Assembly: GCF_051486985.1 (NCBI RefSeq)
Contig: NZ_JAHVDV010000057.1
Location: 1-11,196, forward strand
Reading direction: 5' to 3'
Source: CBFFRJ01 sp051486985
GTDB taxonomy: Bacteria; Pseudomonadota; Gammaproteobacteria; Enterobacterales; Enterobacteriaceae
DNA length: 11,196 nucleotides
Of this stretch, positions 1 to 7,053 are shown one piece after another. Positions within the stretch are counted from its first letter, which is position 1; each line of letters starts with the position of its first letter. The translations under genes were made by a program, and so were the position numbers. The notes under the pieces are model-generated. The model made no database searches, was not told the DNA's origin, and saw nothing but the letters and a program-made list of their open reading frames with translations.

Positions 1-371
1 GTGGCGGTGTAAATCACCTGACCCGCGCCGCTGTTCTCGTTGATCGCCGTGGCCGTGGTGCCGCTGGTGATCGTAGGCGCAACCTCGTCCAGGTTATTAA
101 TACCCAGCGTGACCGTCTGGCTGCTGGCATTCCCGGCGGCATCGGTGGCCACAACGGTGAAGCTGTAGCTGGATTTGCTTTCAAAGTCCGGGTTGCCGGT
201 CAGCGTCACCGCACCGGTGGAGGGGTTAATGCTGAACAGTGCGCTGTCACCATTAGTGCCCAGGCTGTAGCTAAATTGGCTAGGATCAGTAGCAACAGCA
301 GTCCAGACCACCTTGCCTGCGCCGATGTTCTCATTCACATTGGACGTCGTCGCGCTGCTAAAGACAGGCGC
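1..371 (-). repeat. Cadherin-like tandem repeats of the adhesin (first full unit and start of second)
   Basis: Residues 441-537 form one unit: APVFSS, then NVNENIGAGKVVW, SALFSINPSTGAVTLTG, DFESKSSYSFTVVATDAAGN. A second unit begins at residue 538 with APTITS and AINENSGAGQVIY, giving a 97-residue period. The DFE...Y.F.V.A.D..GN pattern is the typical calcium-binding cadherin signature. The repeats diverge at DNA level. They run off the left edge, so copy number is unknown. Confidence 0.8.
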
Positions 372-1691
372 GTGCGTATCAATAATGAGGCTGAGGCCGC
401 CGGATGCATCACTGGCGGTCGCGGCGCCCTTAATCAGCAACGACTGCGCTCCCTCAGACAGATTGTTACTGCTGCCGAGTGTGATTCCGGCAGCCACGGT
501 GTCCAGGACTGTCTGGGTAGTCGCACCGGCGTTGGCTTCCGCACCGGAGAAGGCAGCCAGCAGGAGGCCGTATTTTTCACCGGCACTCAGGCCATCGGCA
601 GCATTAAAACTGCCGCCGTTGGTGGCGGTGACCGTGGTGTTCAAAATGTTATCCACACCAAACAGGCTGCCGATGGCCGAGGCTGTATCGGCCACCTGCG
701 TCGCGCTCAGGGTAGCGGGATTGTCAGCCGTGCCACCGAGGGCTTCCTGAGCCTTGGTATAGGCGAGCGTGGTCAACACGTTGATATTGAGCACAAGGGT
801 ACTGTTGTTTCCAGAGATAACACCCATGCTCCAGAGCTGAGCAGAGAGGTCTTTACCCGCGCCTGTGGCTTCGTCCAGGTAGTCAGCAGCGCCGCCGCTG
901 TTGACCAGTTTCACAATAACCACGCCGCTGTAACTGCCAGCGGACAGGGTGACCGAGCCATCGGCCCCCAAACTCCCCGTGCCAATCAGCGTTTTGCCAT
1001 CGGCCTGATAAATCTCCACTTTCAAATCGTTACTGCTGAGCGCCGGACCACCGACAAAGTTAAGCTGGACGGAATTCTCTACCGGGGCTTCTCCACCACC
1101 GTTATCGTGCTTGCCGCCATTGTCATGCCCTTTGTTGGCACTTGCCACTGCAACCCCGACCACGCCACCCAGTCCGAGGGCGCCGGCGAGATAGCCCGCG
1201 TAAGAGTGCGATTGCGGGAGATAGGTTACCGGATGGCCAGTCACTACCGAGCCATCCTGCAGACCAGCTAAGATACCTTCAAGCCCAGGGTGGCCTGAGG
1301 TCATGCTGGCCAGCGCGTCCGGAGAACCGTGCGCATAAATAACATGGCTGCCATCGGCTAACGCCGCCCCTTCGGTGCTACCGGGCGTCATCACCTGGGT
1401 AGAGGTGCCATCAGCAGGCAGGGTTACGCTGGTATCACTTTGCGTATACCAGTCTTGCAGGGTCAACGTGGTGCCATCGGCATAATCCAGTTGCAGATCC
1501 TGCCCGTGACGCGAAGCTACAACGTCATCGGCCAGTTTTTCCTGATCGTTATCGCCCTTGCGTTTGAGCACCCGGTACGTTTCACCCGGCGCGACCTTGT
1601 GAATATTATTCTGCCCGGCCTGCAGAGAGATGCGGCTTTTACCGGTACTGAGGGTATATTGGCGTGACGTCATTTGGGTCTCGGGTTTCAT
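1..1691 (-). CDS. Large T1SS-secreted BapA/LapA-like adhesin, N-terminal 563 residues (3' end beyond left edge)
   Basis: The frame is open from ATG at 1691 to the left edge with no stop, 563 full codons. GGAG lies 8 nt before the ATG. There is no Sec signal peptide, as expected for a T1SS substrate with a C-terminal signal (not visible here). In order: residues 1-90 resemble the BapA-prefix beta segment (ending near GTTLTLQDWYTQ); 164-184 is a Gly/Ala-rich hydrophobic stretch (GYLAGALGLGGVVGV) followed by a Gly/Lys/His/Asn-rich linker (187-200); 205-438 is a module I know from giant adhesins, with YLDE (271-274), LNINVLTTLAY (301-311), SLFGVDNIL (342-350) and DGLSAGEKYG (366-375); from 441 cadherin-like repeats start. 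It is the last gene after TolC, ABC and HlyD genes and is inferred to be their cargo, acting in surface attachment. Total size and C-terminal RTX/secretion signal cannot be judged. Confidence 0.9.
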   Translation of the reverse strand, partial: MKPETQMTSRQYTLSTGKSRISLQAGQNNIHKVAPGETYRVLKRKGDNDQEKLADDVVASRHGQDLQLDYADGTTLTLQDWYTQSDTSVTLPADGTSTQVMTPGSTEGAALADGSHVIYAHGSPDALASMTSGHPGLEGILAGLQDGSVVTGHPVTYLPQSHSYAGYLAGALGLGGVVGVAVASANKGHDNGGKHDNGGGEAPVENSVQLNFVGGPALSSNDLKVEIYQADGKTLIGTGSLGADGSVTLSAGSYSGVVIVKLVNSGGAADYLDEATGAGKDLSAQLWSMGVISGNNSTLVLNINVLTTLAYTKAQEALGGTADNPATLSATQVADTASAIGSLFGVDNILNTTVTATNGGSFNAADGLSAGEKYGLLLAAFSGAEANAGATTQTVLDTVAAGITLGSSNNLSEGAQSLLIKGAATASDASGGLSLIIDTHAPVFSSATTSNVNENIGAGKVVWTAVATDPSQFSYSLGTNGDSALFSINPSTGAVTLTGNPDFESKSSYSFTVVATDAAGNASSQTVTLGINNLDEVAPTITSGTTATAINENSGAGQVIYTA

Positions 1692-1751
1692 TGTGTGTTA
1701 TCTCCATTTGGGGCGAACAGGTAAATCGAGTTGCAACGACCACCTGAGGTG
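1692..1751 (-). other. HlyD-adhesin intercistronic gap with small palindromes
   Basis: These 60 nt separate the adaptor stop from the adhesin start, while the three upstream genes overlap. The gap contains CACCTGAGGTG (1741-1751), symmetric around one base and touching the HlyD stop, GTTGCAAC (1730-1737), and the adhesin ribosome site. No U-run follows, so a strong intrinsic terminator is not supported. An RNA fold tuning adhesin dosage is possible but weakly supported. Confidence 0.35.
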
Positions 1752-3002
1752 TCATCGCTCCTGGAATGATTCACTAAGTGTTTTACGCAAAGGTTTAAGT
1801 AAAAAGTCCATCAGCGTGCGATCGCCGGTACGGATATCGAGCTGAGATGTCATGCCCGGAAGGATGTCAAGCTGGCGACCGGTCGTGCTGCGCACAAACT
1901 GCCCTTCTTGCTGACCGCCTGACAGACCTTCTGCATGGCTTTTCAAACGAACATGGACGCGGTAGTAAATCTCCTCGCCACGTGGTGTGTTTTCTTTAAG
2001 GGTGTCGGCCGACACGTAAATCACCTCCCCCTGCAATGCTCCGTAAATGGTGTAATCGAAGGGATCGAGGCGTACCGTGGCCGGCAGTCCAACCTGGACG
2101 CGGGCAATATCAGCAGGCAGAACCTTTGCCTCAATGATGAGGGCATCATCTGACGGGACGATCTGCATGATCTCATCACCGGCACGCAATACCCCACCCA
2201 GCGTGGTGACGCGGACGTTTTTGACTATCCCAGGCCCCATGGCCGTAAAGACGGTATCGTGCACCTGCTGGCGACGACCGGCCATCTGTTGCAGGGTCTG
2301 GCCCAGGTCATCTTCTGCCTTGGTGAGATCGGCTCGCGCGTCATCCAAAAACTTATTGCGCCGACCAAGCAGGCGGGCACGAGCCTCATTAAGCTCGCGC
2401 TGTGCGTTAAGCCGCTCACTGGCGCTAACATCGCCAGAACGTTCAAGCCCGTTCACCAGGCTGAGCTTCTGACTGGCTAAATTCACGGCGGTCTGCAGCG
2501 CGGTAATATCTTCCTTCAGGCTCTGACGGCGCTGCACAAACAGCGCGCGTTCAATGTCTGCCTGCTCGCGTAATGCCGGACCGGGATCAGAGGGGAACTG
2601 GGGAGCGGACTGTCCCGTTGATTCTGCGCGAAGTCGGGCTATACGCGCCCTGAGACCAATGATCCGCGCGTCCACTTCACCCGCAGCTGCCTCAACGCGG
2701 GTTGGATCGAGGCGAGCCAGAATCTGCCCCGCTTTAACATGATCACCCTCTTTGACACGCAGCTCGGAAAGGACGCCACCGTCCACGGTCTGGATTATCT
2801 GCACCCGGCTGCTGGCAATAACCTCACCGTGTGCCCGTGCGACTTCATCAATGTGAAAAGACATAGCCCATATGACAAAACCCAACACCAGAGCAACGAT
2901 GCTCCAGATAAGTCCGGCTGAGAGTCGGCTACGGTGGTAGTTTTCCAGCCGATGCACGCGCGGGGCGTCAGCGACCTCATCGTCAAACAGTTCAACGGCC
3001 AT
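1752..3002 (-). CDS. HlyD-family T1SS periplasmic adaptor (membrane fusion protein)
   Basis: A 416-residue protein of normal length for HlyD-type adaptors, which bridge the inner-membrane ABC exporter and the outer-membrane channel. It shows a short cytoplasmic N-terminus (1-29), one membrane anchor (about 30-47, LIWSIVALVLGFVIWAMS), a lipoyl/beta-barrel half with the SRVQIIQTVDGGVLSEL and VKEGDHVKAGQILARLDP motifs (65-100), a long coiled-coil region (about 102-250), the second lipoyl half (GGVLRAGDEIMQIVP, 269-283) and the C-terminal signature LPGMTSQLDIRTGDRTLMDF (381-400) ending in LLKPL. AGGAG stands 6-7 nt before the ATG, inside the preceding ABC gene. The start overlaps that gene by 11 nt, implying coupled translation. 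Substrate is inferred to be the adhesin just downstream. Confidence 0.95.
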   Translation of the reverse strand: MAVELFDDEVADAPRVHRLENYHRSRLSAGLIWSIVALVLGFVIWAMSFHIDEVARAHGEVIASSRVQIIQTVDGGVLSELRVKEGDHVKAGQILARLDPTRVEAAAGEVDARIIGLRARIARLRAESTGQSAPQFPSDPGPALREQADIERALFVQRRQSLKEDITALQTAVNLASQKLSLVNGLERSGDVSASERLNAQRELNEARARLLGRRNKFLDDARADLTKAEDDLGQTLQQMAGRRQQVHDTVFTAMGPGIVKNVRVTTLGGVLRAGDEIMQIVPSDDALIIEAKVLPADIARVQVGLPATVRLDPFDYTIYGALQGEVIYVSADTLKENTPRGEEIYYRVHVRLKSHAEGLSGGQQEGQFVRSTTGRQLDILPGMTSQLDIRTGDRTLMDFLLKPLRKTLSESFQER

Positions 3003-5217
3003 GAACGACTCCTGCTGAATGTGATACTTCTGGCATGCGTGTTTTTACGTTCGTGACTTCAACGCCAGGCCTCGGGCTAGCGGCACGGGCCATCAGTCCT
3101 GGCATCACCTTGTCTGGAGGACCATCACGTACGACGCTCCCTTCCTGCACGACCAGCACGCGGGTAGCAAAATTAATGGCCGCCATTGGACGGTGTGTGG
3201 CGACGATGAGGATATCTTCTGGCTGCAGCCTGGCTTGTAATGCTTTCCAGACACGCGTCTCCGCTTCGCCATCAAGCGAGGCCGTCGGTTCATCCAGAAG
3301 CCAGATACGCGGACGAGCCATCAGTACACGCGCCAGGCCGACCAGTTGGCGCTGGCCGCCAGAGAGACCCGAGCCACCTTCGCTGATAGCCATATCCATA
3401 CCCATCGGATTACTGGCAGCCACCTGATCCAGCGCCAGATCGCGGGCTACCTCCGTCAGCGTGGAGTCGCTGACTGCGCCTGCGAGCATCAAATTGCTTC
3501 TGAGCGTACCTTTGAAGAGCTGTACTGCTTGTGGCAGATAGCCAATCTGAGCACTAACCAGTTGGGGGTCTATCTCCCACAAATCGGCATTGCCCAGGCG
3601 TACGCGGCCTTCACCGGGGCGATACAGCCCGGCCAGGATCTTCAGCAACGTCGATTTACCGCCGCCGACGGGTCCTAACAGCAGAACGCGTTCACCGGCA
3701 TGAAAATTGAGTGCGGGAATATTGAGTTGTTGTACCGGAGACTGCGGAAAGGCGAAGCGCAGCTTTTCCACACCAATATGTTCTGGCAGGCGATCGGGCA
3801 ACAACAGCGTCTGTCCGGGGCGACGCTCAGTAGGTTTACGCAGCAGGTTGTTCACCATATCCAGCGCTTCTTTGACCTGCTGCCACTGCATCAGGTACTG
3901 CACGCCCTGGCTCACCGGCCCGATGACGCGCCCGCCCAGAATACTGCACGCTACCATGCCTCCGGTGGTCAAATATCCGGCCTCTACGCCCCAAACGCCC
4001 ACCACAATCCCCATGACATACGCCAGCGTCGACAGACTGCCGGTGGTGTTGGTACAGAACTGGCTGAGCGATTTTTGCTGAATGCTGTAGCCCGCGATGG
4101 AGTGACTGAGCGTCTGCCAGTCTTGTGCAAAACGCCAGCCAGCATGACTGGCGCGCATAGTCTCAGCCCCGCGAATACTGTCCACTAACAGGCCCAGACG
4201 CTCATTGCTGCGCAGCATCTGCTGGCGAGTAAGACGGCGCAAGCGCATGCGGGTGTACAGGCCAAGCGCCAGCGCGACAGGCAACATTCCGAGGTAAACC
4301 CAGCCTACGGGCCCACCGATCAAACCGATAAGTCCGATGAACAGCAAGGCAAAAGGCAGATCCACGATGCCGAAGACCAGACCGGCAGAGAAAACCTGCC
4401 GTACCGAATCCAGCGCCCCTACCTGCGCGGCCAGGGTGCCCAGACTGCCGGGCTGCTGGTCGAGTTGCAGGTGCAGCAGGTGTTCATAGACATGCTGGGA
4501 AAGGCGTTTATCCACGCTGCTGGCAACGCTGTCCATAATGTGGGCGCGCAGTGTTTTGAGCAGCCAGTCCAGACCCACAACCAGCACCATCCCTACGACC
4601 AGCGTGGTCAGTGTCGCCCAGGCCAGGGTAGGAACCACACGGTCGTAGACCTGCATCGCGAAGAGCGATGTGGGAATGGCCAGGATGTTCACCAGCAGCG
4701 TAGCAGCGACGACCCGGTACACCCAACTGCGGTCACGCAACAGTTCGCGCCAGACCAGGCGCATGGCCGGGTTTTCGCTTTCAGAGAGATTTTCTGACTG
4801 AACGTGTGAAGCCAGGCTGAACCAGAGTACAGCCGTTTCGTCACCCGCAGCCGAACCCGGCGCACCGGTCACAATGTCGTCGACCGCCAGCGTTCGGGAT
4901 TCAGCACCCTCACGGGTCAGAGTCAGGGTATCGGTTTTCCCTCCCTCATTGTGTCGTTCGGCCAGCCACCATGTCTGGTCGTGCCACATCAACGCCGGAA
5001 GATGGCGGGGATCAAAACGCCGCCAGGGAAGTAACGCCAGCCGGACATCTTTCATGCCCGCGTCCGACAATAAACCGCGCACCTGATCCTGTGGACGATC
5101 GTTCACCGGAGGTACGCTCTGCGCACGCGCATACGCCTGCGTTAATGCCGCTTTATTCACCGGGGCGTGTAGCTTGTCCAGCAAGGCCAGTAATTCAGGG
5201 AGAGGAACAGGTATCAT
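2992..5217 (-). CDS. T1SS ABC transporter (permease/ATPase), LapB/LssB type with C39-like domain
   Basis: A 741-residue half-transporter that drives adhesin export through the inner membrane. Residues 1-130 match the position of a C39 peptidase domain, but there is no cysteine before residue 388, so it should be a non-cleaving C39-like substrate-docking domain as in LapB/LssB exporters. Membrane segments lie at about 165-185, 202-220, 276-300, 303-322, 393-412 and 418-436. The ATPase domain shows Walker A GPVGGGKST (515-523), Q-loop Q563, signature LSGGQ (618-622), Walker B IWLLDEP (638-644), D-loop SLD (647-649) and switch H675, all intact. There is no clear Shine-Dalgarno; the ATG shares one base with the TolC-gene stop (TGATG), pointing to reinitiation. 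It overlaps the HlyD gene at its 3' end. Confidence 0.95.
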   Translation of the reverse strand: MIPVPLPELLALLDKLHAPVNKAALTQAYARAQSVPPVNDRPQDQVRGLLSDAGMKDVRLALLPWRRFDPRHLPALMWHDQTWWLAERHNEGGKTDTLTLTREGAESRTLAVDDIVTGAPGSAAGDETAVLWFSLASHVQSENLSESENPAMRLVWRELLRDRSWVYRVVAATLLVNILAIPTSLFAMQVYDRVVPTLAWATLTTLVVGMVLVVGLDWLLKTLRAHIMDSVASSVDKRLSQHVYEHLLHLQLDQQPGSLGTLAAQVGALDSVRQVFSAGLVFGIVDLPFALLFIGLIGLIGGPVGWVYLGMLPVALALGLYTRMRLRRLTRQQMLRSNERLGLLVDSIRGAETMRASHAGWRFAQDWQTLSHSIAGYSIQQKSLSQFCTNTTGSLSTLAYVMGIVVGVWGVEAGYLTTGGMVACSILGGRVIGPVSQGVQYLMQWQQVKEALDMVNNLLRKPTERRPGQTLLLPDRLPEHIGVEKLRFAFPQSPVQQLNIPALNFHAGERVLLLGPVGGGKSTLLKILAGLYRPGEGRVRLGNADLWEIDPQLVSAQIGYLPQAVQLFKGTLRSNLMLAGAVSDSTLTEVARDLALDQVAASNPMGMDMAISEGGSGLSGGQRQLVGLARVLMARPRIWLLDEPTASLDGEAETRVWKALQARLQPEDILIVATHRPMAAINFATRVLVVQEGSVVRDGPPDKVMPGLMARAASPRPGVEVTNVKTRMPEVSHSAGVVHGR

Positions 5218-6575
5218 CAGGGTTGGCTCGCAGACGTGTTAACTAATTGTGTGCCCGTGGGCTGGGCGCCAGTGATATCGTCCATACGGCCCGTGCGTGC
5301 GGCCAGGCGCAGGGAATCGACCCGCCATGCCGATCGCACCGATACCAGCGCTTGTTGTTGTTCGGTTAATTCGCGCACAGCGTTGAGGACATCCAGCCAG
5401 CTTTTGTAGCCGGATTCGTACTGGCGGCGAAACGATGCCAGCGTGTCGCTGAGTTCAAGGACCGACTGCTCATAACCGGCCAGCAGCGTCTCGTTAGCCT
5501 CACGCTGATCAAGCAACTGGCGGGTCTGGATATCTTCACTGTGGCGTTGTTGGGCCAGATCCTGTCGTGCCGCCTCCACGCGTTCCAGTGCCGCATTCTG
5601 GAGGCCGCGGGACACCAGCCCCAGCCCCTCCATACTGCCGCTCACAACAATATTGATCGTATTGTTATTTCTCTGGTTGGGGATACCGGAGTAGTCATTG
5701 CGGGAGGCTTGCAGAGAGACGGTCGGCAGCGATGAAGTACGCTGACGTTCTACATCGGTTTCGGCAAGCGTCACCGCCGCTTCGCGTGCGCGCACGGTCG
5801 CACTCTGCGCAAGGATTTGTTCCTGGATAGACTTATCGGCAGGCAGTTTGAGGATGTTGCCAGGAATCGGCAGGTCGCTTGCGACAGGCTCCTGAGTTAA
5901 GGACAACAGCGTGGACTCGGCGGTGAGCAGGTCCGATTTGGCCTGTTCGAATGAGGCCCGCGCCTGTAACATTCGGGCCTTCGCCAGGCTGACATCAGCC
6001 GAAGAAGCCAGTCCTCCCTGCGCACGGCGCTGGATCTGTTCCTGCAATGCCTGATGGTTGTTAACGTTCGACTCAGCAACGGCAAGACGCTCACGAACAC
6101 CCTGCACATTCGCATAGGCCACTGCGGTCTCTTCCAGCAATTGACGACGCGTAGCCCAGGCCGTGGCTTGCTGAGCAAGGGTGTCATTGTCAGCGTAGTC
6201 AATGGCACTGTCGATACGCCCAAAAGCCCATAACGGTTGCGATACGCTCAGCGTGGTCGTACTGGAATCATTGTAACCTGAAATTTGCCCCGTCCCCGCG
6301 CTGGCACCAAGCGTTGGCAAACGTGCCGCGCGAGCACTGTCGGCGTTGGCCTCTTTGGAACGCAGAAGAGCCTGCTGACTGGCGAGACCAGGGTGACGGA
6401 GCATGGTGCTTCGTAGTGCGGCAAATAAACCGCCCGTTGAGGTATCGGTAGAAGCAGAGTGCGAGGAGGACGAAGGCACCCTCGCCTGAGCCGTCGTCAC
6501 AGAAATGACAAAGGGTAAAGAAAGTATAATTGCAGGCAGGATGTTAAAACTGTGTCGACCTGAAAGAATCCCCAT
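5217..6575 (-). CDS. TolC-family outer-membrane channel of the T1SS
   Basis: A 452-residue outer-membrane efflux protein, dedicated to this exporter judging by its place as first gene of the operon. A Sec signal peptide covers about residues 1-30 (hydrophobic ILPAIILSLPFVISV, likely cleavage after AQA), then a Ser/Thr-rich linker (33-48). Two OEP repeats follow, about 55-245 and 255-435: the first has the LRHPGLASQQALLRSKEA helix, PTLGASAGTGQ and the GGLASSADVSLAKARM motif; the second has PTVSLQASRNDYSG and YESGYKSWLDVLNAVREL. An in-frame stop lies five codons upstream, so this ATG is the earliest; AGGA is only 1 nt from it and AGGG 11 nt, an awkward site that may limit translation. It is inferred to form the trimeric exit duct for the adhesin. 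Confidence 0.93.
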   Translation of the reverse strand: MGILSGRHSFNILPAIILSLPFVISVTTAQARVPSSSSHSASTDTSTGGLFAALRSTMLRHPGLASQQALLRSKEANADSARAARLPTLGASAGTGQISGYNDSSTTTLSVSQPLWAFGRIDSAIDYADNDTLAQQATAWATRRQLLEETAVAYANVQGVRERLAVAESNVNNHQALQEQIQRRAQGGLASSADVSLAKARMLQARASFEQAKSDLLTAESTLLSLTQEPVASDLPIPGNILKLPADKSIQEQILAQSATVRAREAAVTLAETDVERQRTSSLPTVSLQASRNDYSGIPNQRNNNTINIVVSGSMEGLGLVSRGLQNAALERVEAARQDLAQQRHSEDIQTRQLLDQREANETLLAGYEQSVLELSDTLASFRRQYESGYKSWLDVLNAVRELTEQQQALVSVRSAWRVDSLRLAARTGRMDDITGAQPTGTQLVNTSASQP

Positions 6576-6720
6576 TTCCTGAAGAGCCCTTTATTTAAGA
6601 AAGATTAAAAGACCCGCTGATCATAATTTTTCTCATGTTATCCCGACATAACAGTGAGTTAATAAATGGGGCGGCCGGAATAACGAGCTTCAAATAAGAA
6701 TAAACTTATTGCGTTACGTA

Positions 6721-6780
6721 ATAATTACCGATCAGTAACATCTATGTCAAGATATGTAATCGTGTAATAAAAGCTGTAAT
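6721..6780 (-). promoter_or_regulatory. Candidate sigma70 promoter of the T1SS-adhesin operon with three ATTACA repeats
   Basis: On the minus strand a perfect -35 TTGACA (6745-6750) is followed after 18 bp by AATTAT (6721-6726, 4 of 6 to TATAAT). Directly upstream of the -35 lie three ATTACA copies, at 6775-6780, 6763-6768 and 6755-6760. This is where a class II activator would bind. The predicted start near 6714 gives a leader of about 140 nt. ATTACATATC recalls an OmpR half-site, but that is only a resemblance. Confidence 0.5.
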
Positions 6781-6968
6781 TTAGGGCTAATTGAGGAGAT
6801 AGATTTACTTAACGCAAATATTCGTAGAGCGAGGAAAATATATCATTGGCGGGCGTTTTGATAAGGCATTATAAAGCCAGGAAAAATAGCATAGCGTGCG
6901 CATCGTTGCCCAAGCCCCCCCCGAGCAACCCAGCCTGAAAGAAAATTCATCGCGCTTAGTGAGAATGT

Positions 6969-6982
6969 GTGAACAGGTTCAC
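6969..6982. promoter_or_regulatory. Perfect inverted repeat, possible operator
   Basis: GTGAAC-AG-GTTCAC, two perfect 6-bp arms around 2 bp, in the intergenic region between the 247-residue gene and the T1SS operon. The size and symmetry suit a dimeric regulator, which I cannot identify. It lies about 390 bp upstream of the TolC-family start and 70 bp past the stop of the 247-residue gene. Confidence 0.35.
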
Positions 6983-7053
6983 GACGTGCGCAATTAACTG
7001 CGGCGGCCCGCCGTTGTCTGCGCCTTCAATCCCGTGCCACATGGGGCATGCGA

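Larger units (their letters stand above)
6576..7053. other. 478-bp non-coding leader of the T1SS operon
   Basis: AT-rich intergenic DNA between the 247-residue gene and the TolC-family gene. I see no convincing small ORF or RNA gene. It contains a candidate promoter with upstream repeats (6721-6780), a lone perfect minus-strand TATAAT (6868-6873) without a recognisable -35 box, a run of eight C (6915-6922) inside a GTTGC/GCAAC inverted repeat, the palindrome GTGAACAGGTTCAC (6969-6982) and a GC hairpin (7001-7013). Confidence 0.6.

Noticed and set aside
1..371. CRISPR or DNA-level tandem repeat at the left edge.
   Set aside because: The periodicity is at protein level (97-residue cadherin units) with diverged DNA; there are no short identical repeats or spacers.
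486..497. VAAG at adhesin residues 399-402 as a LapG-type cleavage site.
   Set aside because: LapG cuts after a di-alanine in TAAG near residue 108 of LapA, just after the retention module. Here the motif lies far inside a conserved helical part (TVLDTVAAGITLG), and no LapG or LapD gene is in the window.
276..1271. A 331-codon plus-strand open frame.
   Set aside because: It is antisense to the adhesin, whose frame gives recognisable modules and cadherin repeats. The plus translation is low-complexity, rich in Arg/Gly/Ala, with no domain and no good start context.
3700..4188. A 162-codon plus-strand frame within the ABC transporter gene.
   Set aside because: It is antisense to an intact transporter with all ATPase motifs; composition (many His, Gln, Ala) is typical of a shadow frame.
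6651..6661. ACAGTGAGTTA as a CsgD-binding box.
   Set aside because: It shares only 8 of 11 positions with the CGGGTGAGTTA-like motif I recall, and it lies downstream of the candidate start, so the match could be chance.
7001..7013. CGGCGGCCCGCCG hairpin as the terminator of the 247-residue gene.
   Set aside because: The stem is GC-rich, but the minus strand continues with CAGTTAATTG, without a U-run, so intrinsic termination is not supported.
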